DNA of 13,132 nucleotides from positions 1 to 13,132 of the forward strand of contig CAKTKT010000050.1 in NCBI GenBank assembly GCA_934572325.1, given 5' to 3'. Positions 1 to 5,936 of the stretch are shown here, piece after piece. Made by a program: the position numbers and the translations under genes. Position 1 is the first letter of the stretch; every line of letters begins with the position of its first letter. This DNA comes from an uncultured Oscillospiraceae bacterium (GTDB taxonomy: Bacteria; Bacillota; Clostridia; Oscillospirales; Oscillospiraceae). The notes beneath the pieces are model-generated. The model saw nothing but the letters and a program-made list of their open reading frames with translations, was not told where the DNA came from and did not search any database.

Positions 1-103
1 CTCAACTATAACCCATGAGACCATATCCTTCATATCTTTTTATTCACTTGTCCAATATGTATTGTAGTCCTACAGCTCGGCGGCAAATAATGCAACAAAA
101 CTC

Positions 104-132
104 TTGCAAAATGTCTTCGTATACTGTAAAAT
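104..132 (+). promoter_or_regulatory. Probable sigma-A promoter for efp
   Basis: A -35 box TTGCAA (104-109) lies 17 bp from a -10 box TAAAAT (127-132). The -10 matches the housekeeping consensus at five of six positions and the -35 at four of six. The spacing is ideal, and the region is AT-rich and directly upstream of efp. Transcription would start near 139 and give a leader of about 45 nt. This is read by eye only. Confidence 0.6.
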
Positions 133-183
133 AATAAGGCTAAATATATTCAGTTTGAATCTACATATAGGAGGATCCTATTT

Positions 184-741
184 ATGATCACAGCAGGCGA
201 ATTCAGAAACGGCGTCACCTTCGAGATGGACGGGCAGGTCATGCAGGTCGTCGAGTTTCAGCACGTCAAGCCCGGCAAGGGCGCGGCGTTCGTGCGCACC
301 AAGATGAAAAACGTCATCACCGGCGCCGTCACCGAGACCTCTTTCAACCCCACCGCGAAGTTCGAGAACGCGACGGTTGACCGCCAGACGATGGAATACA
401 GCTATGCCGACGGCAACCTCTACTATTTCATGAACCCCGAGACCTACGAGCTTGAGCCGGTGGACGCCTCCGTTCTGGGCGACAACTTCAAGTTCGTCAA
501 GGAGAATATGGAGTGCACCATCTACTCCTACAAGGGCAAGGTGTACAATGTCGAGCCTCCGTTCTTTGTGGAGCTTGAGGTCACCGAGACCGACCCCGGC
601 TTCGCCGGCAACACCGCCACCAACGCGACAAAGCCCGCCACGCTCGAGACCGGAGCGGAGATTAAGGTTCCCCTGTTCATCGAGGTCGGCGAGAAGATCA
701 AGGTCGATACCCGCACCGGCGAGTATCTCAGCCGCGCATAA
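184..741 (+). CDS. efp: Elongation factor P
   Basis: EF-P binds between the P and E sites of stalled ribosomes and helps form peptide bonds at polyproline stretches. The 185-aa length is the standard bacterial size. It begins MITAGEFRNG, as is typical. The N-terminal KOW-like domain carries the loop HVKPGKGAAFV at residues 27-37, which puts Lys32 at the tip, the residue modified in this family (5-aminopentanol in Bacillus, established for that genus). The two C-terminal OB domains follow, ending with the conserved stretch around KVPLFIEVGEKIKVDTRTGEY. The ATG is fixed by AGGAGG at 169-174, 9 nt upstream. It appears to be transcribed alone or with the next gene: a promoter precedes it and a hairpin follows it. 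No EF-P modification gene or peptidase gene is seen next to it. Confidence 0.98.
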   Translation: MITAGEFRNGVTFEMDGQVMQVVEFQHVKPGKGAAFVRTKMKNVITGAVTETSFNPTAKFENATVDRQTMEYSYADGNLYYFMNPETYELEPVDASVLGDNFKFVKENMECTIYSYKGKVYNVEPPFFVELEVTETDPGFAGNTATNATKPATLETGAEIKVPLFIEVGEKIKVDTRTGEYLSRA

Positions 742-757
742 CGCGCATAAAAAGAAA

Positions 758-792
758 AAAGGGAGGCTCGCGGAGGAGACCTCCCTTTATTA
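758..792 (+). terminator. Hairpin after efp, possible terminator or attenuator
   Basis: A perfect 9-bp stem, AAAGGGAGG (758-766) with CCTCCCTTT (780-788), has a 13-nt loop and lies 16 nt after the efp stop. The following tract (TTTATT) is short in T, so termination may be partial. The downstream acidic-protein gene could then be reached by readthrough. Confidence 0.6.
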
Positions 793-844
793 AAAGGCAG
801 CTAAAAGGCAAACGTCACTTATGAACAAAAAGGAGGTTTTCACT

Positions 845-1369
845 ATGACTATCGTTGAAAAAGCGGCGTATCTTACCGGACTGGTCGAGGGTCTCGGCAT
901 CGAAAGCGACTCGAAGGAGGGCAAGCTCTGGCATACGCTGTGCGGGCTCGTGTCCGACATGGCGCACGAGATAGAGGACCTTCAGGAGAGCAGTCTTGAC
1001 CTTGCCGGCGCTCTCGACGACATGAGCGACGATCTTCTCTACCTTGAGGATCTGACGGGCAGGCTCGAATCGCCGGAGGATGCGTTCGACGAGGACGACG
1101 ACTATGCTTACGAGCTTGACGACGAGGACGACGAGGACAGCGCGCCCGTCTGCCCCGGTCGCTGCTGCTGCTCCGCTCCCCGCGACGGCGAGGACGACAA
1201 GGAGCAGGAGTATGACGGCGTGCTGTACGACGTGACCTGCCCCGCCTGCGGCGAGGAGATAACCTTCGACGAGGACACTCTGTCCGACGGCTCCATCATC
1301 TGCCCCGGCTGCGGCGAGCATCTGGAATTTGACCTCGACAGCGAGGGCGACAGCGGCGAGGACGAGTGA
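845..1369 (+). CDS. Acidic zinc-ribbon protein, CD1247 N-terminal-domain type
   Basis: This is a 174-aa protein of unknown function. The N-terminal part (residues 1-72) is predicted helical (VEKAAYLTGLVEGLGI, then a heptad-like leucine-rich stretch) and resembles the small clostridial family named after C. difficile CD1247; this is recalled, not searched. Residues 77-99 are almost all Asp/Glu. A cysteine cluster CPGRCCC sits at 103-109. A zinc ribbon follows with CPAC (132-135) and CPGC (153-156). The extreme C-terminus is again acidic. The start at 845 is preferred over an in-frame ATG at 821 because AAGGAGG (830-836) lies 8 nt upstream of 845 and would be inside the longer version. It follows efp after a hairpin. 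A role in RNA-polymerase or ribosome contact is only a guess. Confidence 0.85.
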   Translation: MTIVEKAAYLTGLVEGLGIESDSKEGKLWHTLCGLVSDMAHEIEDLQESSLDLAGALDDMSDDLLYLEDLTGRLESPEDAFDEDDDYAYELDDEDDEDSAPVCPGRCCCSAPRDGEDDKEQEYDGVLYDVTCPACGEEITFDEDTLSDGSIICPGCGEHLEFDLDSEGDSGEDE

Positions 1370-1383
1370 TCTCTCTCCTCTCC

Positions 1384-2220
1384 CTAGCGCTTGAGCTTTC
1401 CGGGGCTCATGCCGAAGCTCTCGGTGAACGCCCGGTGAAAAGTTGAATAGTCCGCAAAGCCGCTGTCAAAGGCGGCTTTGTTTGCGTTCACGCCCTCGCG
1501 GATGAGACGCGCGGCATACAAAAGGCGCTTGCGGCGGATATAGGCGTGCACCGTCGTGCCCGTCTGCGCCTTGAAAAGGCGCATGAAGTGATAGCGGCTG
1601 AGATACACGCGCTCGGCGAGCGCGTCCACGGTCAGCTCCCGCGCGAGGTTCTCGTTTATGTAGGAGAGCGTCCGCTCTATCTTCTCGTCCAGCTTCTTCT
1701 CCTCGCGCGGCGGCGCGGAGGCGGCGATGCGGTTCACGCGGATGAGAAGCTGCATCATCAGCGTGTCGCGCAGCGCCTGCGCGCCGAGCTCGCCGTCGTT
1801 CAGGCTCTCCTCGAACGCGGATAGCGCCGCGGAGAGCGCCGCGCGCTGCTCCCCCTCCGGCGTGAGAAGGTGCTGCCCCGCAGCGTCCGCCCGCTCGAAG
1901 CACTCTCTCAGCCCCGCGCCGGGCAGCACGCGGTCGAAATACTGCCGGTCGAGATAGATGATGATACGCTCGTAGGGGACGGACTTGTCGATGAGCGCCT
2001 TGTGTATCGTGTGGTGCCGCACGAGCAGCACAGCCCACGGGCGCAGGGTGTACACCTTGTCCTCCACGGCGTAGTCCACGCTGCCGGAGATGAGCAGCAC
2101 TATCTTGTCAAAATCGTGGAAGTGAAAATCCCGCTCCTGTCCGGCGGTGTCGCGCAGGTGGAAATAGCGGTAGTTCTCCTTGAGATACCCCTCGCGCGCA
2201 AAGGTCTGCTCCTCCTTCAT
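1384..2220 (-). CDS. AraC-family transcriptional regulator with cupin sensor domain
   Basis: A 278-aa regulator. The N-terminal half is a cupin-like ligand-sensing domain (HFHDFDKIVLLISGSVDY near residues 32-49, then a jelly-roll pattern). The C-terminal ~100 residues form the double helix-turn-helix of the AraC/XylS family: LTVDALAERVYLSRYHFMRL, then the second HTH with FADYSTFHRAFTESFGMSPGKL near the end. The family usually senses a sugar or aromatic ligand and activates nearby genes; the ligand here is unknown. On the minus strand AGGGGAG lies about 6 nt before the ATG, and a good promoter lies at 2250-2278. It converges with the acidic zinc-ribbon gene (14-bp gap) and diverges from parB. 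No adjacent catabolic or transporter gene offers an obvious target. Confidence 0.92.
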   Translation of the reverse strand: MKEEQTFAREGYLKENYRYFHLRDTAGQERDFHFHDFDKIVLLISGSVDYAVEDKVYTLRPWAVLLVRHHTIHKALIDKSVPYERIIIYLDRQYFDRVLPGAGLRECFERADAAGQHLLTPEGEQRAALSAALSAFEESLNDGELGAQALRDTLMMQLLIRVNRIAASAPPREEKKLDEKIERTLSYINENLARELTVDALAERVYLSRYHFMRLFKAQTGTTVHAYIRRKRLLYAARLIREGVNANKAAFDSGFADYSTFHRAFTESFGMSPGKLKR

Positions 2221-2249
2221 CGCGTTCTCCCCTCCCTCTTTTTTTATCT

Positions 2250-2278
2250 ACTATACCGCATTTTTTGCAAGGTTTCAA
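2250..2278 (-). promoter_or_regulatory. Sigma-A promoter for the AraC-family gene
   Basis: On the minus strand, TTGAAA (-35; plus-strand 2273-2278) is followed by a 17-bp spacer and TATAGT (-10; plus-strand 2250-2255). Each box matches the consensus at five of six positions. The -35 box ends exactly where the MITE-like element begins (2279) and contains the proposed TCAA target duplication. Confidence 0.7.
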
Positions 2279-2319
2279 GTAACCGCTGATTAAATGCGTC
2301 AGATGGCTGGGCGAGAAAT

Positions 2320-2337
2320 AGTGTGATGAATCACACT
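2320..2337. repeat. Inverted repeat inside the MITE-like element
   Basis: AGTGTGAT (2320-2327) and ATCACACT (2330-2337) are perfectly complementary around a 2-nt centre. As RNA it would form a 7-bp stem with a 4-nt loop. It could equally be a dyad operator. Confidence 0.7.
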
Positions 2338-2353
2338 GTTTCAGCAAATGCCC

Positions 2354-2385
2354 TCAGGCTCGCCGCTTGCGCGGCAACCGCCTGA
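2354..2385. repeat. Nested hairpin inside the MITE-like element
   Basis: The outer arms TCAGGC (2354-2359) and GCCTGA (2380-2385) enclose a GC-rich inner hairpin GCCGC (2362-2366), TTGC loop, GCGGC (2371-2375). The downstream outer arm overlaps the -35 box of the internal promoter. Confidence 0.65.
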
Positions 2386-2411
2386 CACGGCGAATAATTT
2401 ATTCGTATAAT
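2382..2411 (+). promoter_or_regulatory. Outward promoter inside the element, facing parB
   Basis: CTGACA (-35, 2382-2387; five of six) is separated by 18 bp from a perfect TATAAT (-10, 2406-2411). The spacer holds a perfect odd-length palindrome, CGAATAA-T-TTATTCG (2391-2405). Transcription would begin near 2418 and run toward parB (2643). No clear alternative promoter is visible between the element and parB. Confidence 0.6.
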
Positions 2412-2414
2412 GAG

Positions 2415-2460
2415 ATGAGCTTTTTGCAGGAATACTTTGTGTATTTCAAATAAAGCTCAT
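2415..2460. repeat. Long-range hairpin inside the MITE-like element
   Basis: ATGAGCTTT (2415-2423) and AAAGCTCAT (2452-2460) are perfect 9-bp complementary arms. Between them GAATAC and GTATTTC can form a further imperfect stem. If the internal promoter is used, this structure would be at the 5' end of the parB leader. Confidence 0.6.
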
Positions 2461-2642
2461 GAAATAAGGAGGAAATTTTTCCGCTCAGACGCTGACAGCC
2501 GTTTATTCAGCGGTTACTCAATCCCTTGCGTTTTTGTCCGACCTCCGTATCCGCGCTTTCGCGCGATTTCTCGCCCCGCGCGGGATATACTTTTCCTATA
2601 TTGCATCAAACGGCACTGCCGGATAAGGAAGGAGCTGCAGGA

Positions 2643-3500
2643 ATGCAGGCATTGCGCACACGCCCCGGGGTGAAGCGGGGCAGCATAGTATATCTCTGCA
2701 CGGAGGACATTGCGCCCTGTCCAGTACAGGCGCGGAAGATATTTGACGAGGACTCTCTGCGCGAGCTGAGCGAGAGCATACGCGCCTACGGCATATTGAA
2801 CCCCCTCACCGTCCGCTCGCGCGGCGGGCGGTACGAGCTTGTCGCCGGAGAGCGGCGGCTTCGCGCGGCGAAGCTCGCGGGGCTGAGGGAGGTGCCGTGT
2901 CTTGTGATAGACGTGGACATGGAAAACGCCAGCCTCATCTCGCTTATAGAGAATCTCCAGCGGCGGGATCTCGACTTCATAGAGGAGGCGAACGGCATAA
3001 GCCAGCTCATACATATGTTCGGCATGAGCCAGGAGGAGGCGGCGCGGCGCATAGGCAAGTCTCAGTCCGCCGTGGCGAACAAGCTCCGTCTGCTGCGTCT
3101 GCCGGAGGACGTGCTGGACGCTCTGCGCGAGCACTCGCTCACGGAGCGGCACGGGCGGGCGCTGCTGCGCCTGACGGCGGCAGACGCGCAGCGCGCCGCG
3201 CTCGCGCACATCGTCGAAAACGACCTCAACGTCGCCGCGACGGAGGAGTATATAGAGGCGCTCCTCTCCGCGCCGGAGAAGCCCGCGCCGCAGACGAAGA
3301 GCGAGCCGCGCCGCACCTTCGTGCTCAAGGACGTGCGCGTTTTTCTCAACACCCTCTCGCGCAGCATCGAGCTGATGAAGCAGGGCGGCATAGACGCGGG
3401 TATGCGCCGCGAGGAGACCGAGGATGAGCTCATCCTCACCATCTCCATCCCCAAAAATACGGCGGCGAACGCCGCCGCTGCCGCCCCCGCCGCGGAATAG
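2643..3500 (+). CDS. ParB/Spo0J/Noc-family DNA-binding CTPase
   Basis: A 285-aa protein of the ParB family, which loads on a centromere-like site, binds CTP and slides as a clamp for chromosome segregation or nucleoid occlusion. The N-terminal ParB domain has PVQARKIFDEDSL (27-39), the CTP-binding motif GERRLRAA (69-76) and ENLQRRDL (103-110). The helix-turn-helix is at about 128-151 (MSQEEAARRIGKSQSAVANK). LTERHGRALL follows. The C-terminal dimerisation region contains KDVRVFLNTLSRSIELMK, which resembles Noc-like proteins of clostridia. The start is at 2643 because AAGGAAGGAG lies 8 nt upstream; a longer in-frame version from 2526 adds a non-conserved tail and lacks a ribosome site. There is no parA or gidB next to it, so it is an orphan copy and Noc is a plausible role. 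The product ends in an Ala/Pro-rich tail. Confidence 0.9.
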   Translation: MQALRTRPGVKRGSIVYLCTEDIAPCPVQARKIFDEDSLRELSESIRAYGILNPLTVRSRGGRYELVAGERRLRAAKLAGLREVPCLVIDVDMENASLISLIENLQRRDLDFIEEANGISQLIHMFGMSQEEAARRIGKSQSAVANKLRLLRLPEDVLDALREHSLTERHGRALLRLTAADAQRAALAHIVENDLNVAATEEYIEALLSAPEKPAPQTKSEPRRTFVLKDVRVFLNTLSRSIELMKQGGIDAGMRREETEDELILTISIPKNTAANAAAAAPAAE

Positions 3501-3543
3501 TACAGCTCCCCGCCCCCATAGATTATATGGAGGCGGTGATTTT

Positions 3544-3819
3544 ATGATCGGCTATTTTTCCGACCTGCAGTATAAGGAGGTCATCGATGTGCACACGGGG
3601 GCGCGGCTGGGCTGCGTATGCGATGCGGAGTTCGACGACGCGGAGGGGCGGCTCATCTCGCTCATCACGCCGGGGCGGGCGCGCTGGTTCGGGCTGCTTG
3701 GGCGCGAGGACGACTACGTGCTGCCGTGGAAATGCATCGTGCGCATCGGACGCGACATCATCCTCATCGACGCGAAAGAGGAGCTGCGCCGCCGCGCGAG
3801 GGAGCGGAAGTGGTTTTAA
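3544..3819 (+). CDS. PRC-barrel sporulation protein, YlmC/YmxH family
   Basis: A 91-aa protein made of a single PRC-barrel domain, close to the 80-100 aa usual for YlmC/YmxH. Recognisable parts are the opening FSDLQYKEVIDVHTGARLG (residues 5-23), the FDDAEGRLISLI strand pair, and the closing VLPWKCIVRIGRDIILID. The family is found in endospore formers and is grouped with sporulation genes by genome annotation; its molecular role is not known to me. A GGAGG (3529-3533) lies 10 nt upstream of the ATG. The gap to parB is 43 bp with no terminator, so the two are probably cotranscribed. Confidence 0.9.
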   Translation: MIGYFSDLQYKEVIDVHTGARLGCVCDAEFDDAEGRLISLITPGRARWFGLLGREDDYVLPWKCIVRIGRDIILIDAKEELRRRARERKWF

Positions 3820-3820
3820 G

Positions 3821-3845
3821 TAACCGCTTTTCAAACCGCCGGTTA
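3821..3845. repeat. Inverted repeat overlapping the hflX promoter
   Basis: TAACCG (3821-3826) and CGGTTA (3840-3845) are inverted around 13 nt and bracket the proposed -35 box of hflX. It is operator-like in position, but the arms are only 6 bp. Bases 3819-3828 (AGTAACCGCT) are identical to the outer end of the MITE-like element. Confidence 0.4.
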
Positions 3846-3856
3846 TGAAGTATAAT
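3828..3856 (+). promoter_or_regulatory. Sigma-A promoter for hflX
   Basis: TTTTCA (-35, 3828-3833; four of six) sits 17 bp from a perfect TATAAT (-10, 3851-3856), immediately after the PRC-barrel gene. Transcription would begin near 3863, leaving a short leader. Confidence 0.65.
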
Positions 3857-3923
3857 ATGCTTATACTTCCGCAGCAAAGGACTGATAATTATAGAGAACA
3901 CAGGGATAAAAAGGGAGCGCGCC

Positions 3924-5192
3924 GTGCTCGCCGGGCTTGCCGCGGCGAGCATGGATGAGCGCGAGCGCTCAAGCGAGGTGTCCATGGCGGAGCTGGCGGC
4001 GCTGGTGGAGACCGCAGGCGGCGAGACCGTCGCCATGCTCATCCAGAACCGCCCCGCGCCCGAGCCGCGCAGCTTCATCGGCGACGGCAAGGTGCAGGAG
4101 CTGAAGGCCGTCATCGAGATGAACGACTGCGACCTCGCGGTGTTCGACAACGAGCTGAGCCCGTCGCAGATGCGCGTTTTGAGCGAGGAGCTGGGCGTGA
4201 AGGTGCTCGACCGCTCGGGGCTGATACTGGACATTTTCGCCCGCCGCGCGCAGACGCGCGAGGGGCAGCTTCAGGTGGAGCTGGCGCAGTACAAATACCT
4301 GCTGCCGCGCCTGACCGGTATGTGGACGCACCTTGTGCGCCAGACGGCGGCGGGCGGCTCGTCCCCCATCGGCACGCGCGGTCCGGGCGAGACCCAGCTT
4401 GAGACCGACCGCCGCCACATCCGCCGCAAGATACAGAAGCTCGAGGAGGAGCTTGCCGCCGTGCGCAAGGTGCGCGGCACGCAGCGCCGCCGCCGCGAGA
4501 AGAACGCCATACCCGTCGTGGCGCTCGTGGGGTACACAAACGCCGGAAAGTCAACGCTTCTCAACTGCCTCACCGGCGAGTCCATCCCCGCGAACGACCG
4601 GCTTTTTGACACGCTCGACACCACGACCCGCCGCCTCCGTCTCGACGAGACGCAGGAGGTGCTGCTCAGCGACACCGTCGGCTTCATCCGCAAGCTCCCT
4701 ACGCACCTCATCGAGGCGTTCAAGGCGACGCTGGAGGAGCTGAAATACGCGGACGTGCTGCTGCACGTCATTGACATATCAAGCCCCGAATGGGAGGAGC
4801 AGGCGCGCGTGGTGGACGACCTCATCCGCCAGCTCGGCGCGGAGAGCACCCCGTGCGTCCGCGTCTACAACAAGTGCGACGCCTATTTCGGCATCCTGCC
4901 GCACGGGGAGGACGTCGTGTGCCTCTCCGCGAAAAGCGGCGAGGGCGCGGACGTGCTCGTGAAAAAGCTCGCGGATATGCTCGGCAGGCAAAAGCGCGCC
5001 GTCACTCTGCGCATCCCGTACTCCAGGGCGGGCGTCGTCGATACGCTCAAGCGCGAGGCGAGCGTTTCAAGGCTCGACTACACCGACGGCGGCATCGAGC
5101 TGGACGCCGTCGTCACGCCGGAGCTTCTGGGGCGCGTGAAGGAGTTCATCCCCGACTACGCCGAGCCTCGAAGGGAGTGGGAGGATGAATGA
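3924..5192 (+). CDS. hflX: GTPase HflX
   Basis: HflX is a ribosome-binding GTPase that splits stalled 70S/100S ribosomes. From the GTG at 3924 the protein is 422 aa. It has the N-terminal HflX domain, including FIGDGKVQELK, then the glycine-rich GTRGPGETQLETDRR (150-164). The GTPase motifs are G1 GYTNAGKS (203-210), G3 DTVG (250-253), G4 NKCD (316-319) and G5 SAKSG (335-339). The start is uncertain. GTG has AAGGGAG (3911-3917) upstream, but the frame stays open to 3849 and reads IENTGIKRERAVLAG, which includes the ERAVLxG strand usual at HflX N-termini. No in-frame ATG, GTG or TTG exists there; ATT at 3888 has AAAGGA (3876-3881) 6 nt before it. The 3' end overlaps the next gene by 8 nt. Confidence 0.95.
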   Translation: MLAGLAAASMDERERSSEVSMAELAALVETAGGETVAMLIQNRPAPEPRSFIGDGKVQELKAVIEMNDCDLAVFDNELSPSQMRVLSEELGVKVLDRSGLILDIFARRAQTREGQLQVELAQYKYLLPRLTGMWTHLVRQTAAGGSSPIGTRGPGETQLETDRRHIRRKIQKLEEELAAVRKVRGTQRRRREKNAIPVVALVGYTNAGKSTLLNCLTGESIPANDRLFDTLDTTTRRLRLDETQEVLLSDTVGFIRKLPTHLIEAFKATLEELKYADVLLHVIDISSPEWEEQARVVDDLIRQLGAESTPCVRVYNKCDAYFGILPHGEDVVCLSAKSGEGADVLVKKLADMLGRQKRAVTLRIPYSRAGVVDTLKREASVSRLDYTDGGIELDAVVTPELLGRVKEFIPDYAEPRREWEDE

Positions 5193-5829
5193 ATACCTCA
5201 TCCCCACCGGTGCGGGCGAGAGCGAGTATGTTGAAAAGCGCTCGCGGTTTCTGGGGCACGTGCGCCGTGTCGAGAGCGAGGACGAGGCGCGCGCGTTCAT
5301 CGCGGAGATGAAGAAGCGGCACTACGACGCGCGCCACAACTGCTGGTGCTACATCATCCGCGGCGGGGCGGAGCGATACAGCGACGACGGCGAGCCGCAG
5401 GGCACGGCGGGCATACCGATGCTGGAGCTGCTGCGCCGTGAGGGGATCACGAACGTCGTGTGCGTGGTGACGCGCTATTTCGGCGGGGTGCTGCTCGGCG
5501 CGGGCGGGCTTCTGCGCGCGTATACGAAAAGCGCGAAGGAGGCGCTCGGCGCGGCGGGCGTGTCCGCCGTGCGCCGCTGGGTCAAGACGGAGCTTGAGTG
5601 CTCCTACGCTCAGGCGGAAAAGCTCAGACTCGAGATCGCCGCCGCAGGCGGCGTGCCGGACGGCGTTGACTACGCCGCCGCAGTTACTCTGCTCGCGCTC
5701 GTGCCGGAGGAGGCGCTCGATGCGTTCTCTGCGCGCATTTTCGATGCGAGCGCCGGAAGCGTCGCCGTGCGCGCCGCGGGCGAGGTGCTCCGCGCCGTGC
5801 CGATACGCTCCGGCGAAAAAAAATTTTAA
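5185..5829 (+). CDS. YigZ/IMPACT-family protein
   Basis: A 214-aa member of the YigZ family (UPF0029 N-terminal domain plus DUF1949), a usual length. The N-terminal domain shows EKRSRFLGHV (residues 17-26), HNCWCYI, the signature SDDGEPQGTAG and VTRYFGGVLLGAGGLLRAY. The C-terminal domain is a ferredoxin-like fold by family knowledge. Homologues include E. coli YigZ and eukaryotic IMPACT, a Gcn2 regulator; the bacterial role is poorly defined and probably concerns translation or RNA. The ATG overlaps the end of hflX by 8 nt, with GGGAGG just upstream inside hflX, so translational coupling to hflX is likely. No GC-rich terminator hairpin follows, only an A/T run (5817-5836). Confidence 0.92.
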   Translation: MNEYLIPTGAGESEYVEKRSRFLGHVRRVESEDEARAFIAEMKKRHYDARHNCWCYIIRGGAERYSDDGEPQGTAGIPMLELLRREGITNVVCVVTRYFGGVLLGAGGLLRAYTKSAKEALGAAGVSAVRRWVKTELECSYAQAEKLRLEIAAAGGVPDGVDYAAAVTLLALVPEEALDAFSARIFDASAGSVAVRAAGEVLRAVPIRSGEKKF

Positions 5830-5870
5830 AAATTTAGAGGGGAAATACTCGTTTGCGTCGTATAAGAGTA

Positions 5871-5889
5871 ATGAGAGGATATATCTCAT
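5871..5889. repeat. Short inverted repeat upstream of the dGTPase gene
   Basis: ATGAGA (5871-5876) and TCTCAT (5884-5889) are perfect 6-bp inverted arms around 7 nt, in the 107-bp gap before dgt. A TATAAG at 5861-5866 could be a -10 box, but no matching -35 is seen. The pair may be an operator or chance. Confidence 0.3.
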
Positions 5890-5936
5890 GCTCCCATACG
5901 GCGCATTACGTTTATTATATATAGGGGGTGACAGCC

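Larger units (their letters stand above)
2279..2517. mobile_element. MITE-like element, 239 bp, with terminal inverted repeats
   Basis: Perfect 11-bp terminal inverted repeats GTAACCGCTGA (2279-2289) and TCAGCGGTTAC (2507-2517) extend to 16 bp with one mismatch (2279-2294 against 2502-2517). TCAA flanks both sides (2275-2278 and 2518-2521) and is the likely target duplication; an alternative reading is 12-bp ends flanked by CA. The inside has no credible ORF but several hairpins: 2320-2337, the nested 2354-2385, the palindrome 2391-2405, and 2415-2460. It also holds a near-consensus promoter at 2382-2411 and an unused AAGGAGG at 2466-2472. It fills most of the gap between araC and parB. The size, the ends and the lack of a transposase fit a non-autonomous transposon. 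The parent family is not identified. Confidence 0.72.

Noticed and set aside
63..74. TGTAG-TC-CTACA dyad upstream of efp
   Set aside because: Five-bp arms in AT-rich DNA, far upstream of the promoter, with no known operator match; probably chance.
2320..2337. TGTGA-TCACA dyad as a CRP-type operator
   Set aside because: The half-sites are only 4 bp apart rather than 6, clostridia generally lack cAMP-CRP control, and it lies in a hairpin-rich element.
2437..2673. Open frame running from inside the element into parB
   Set aside because: It starts at TTG without a ribosome site, crosses the terminal repeat and overlaps parB in another frame. The nearby AAGGAGG (2466-2472) has no start codon at the right distance.
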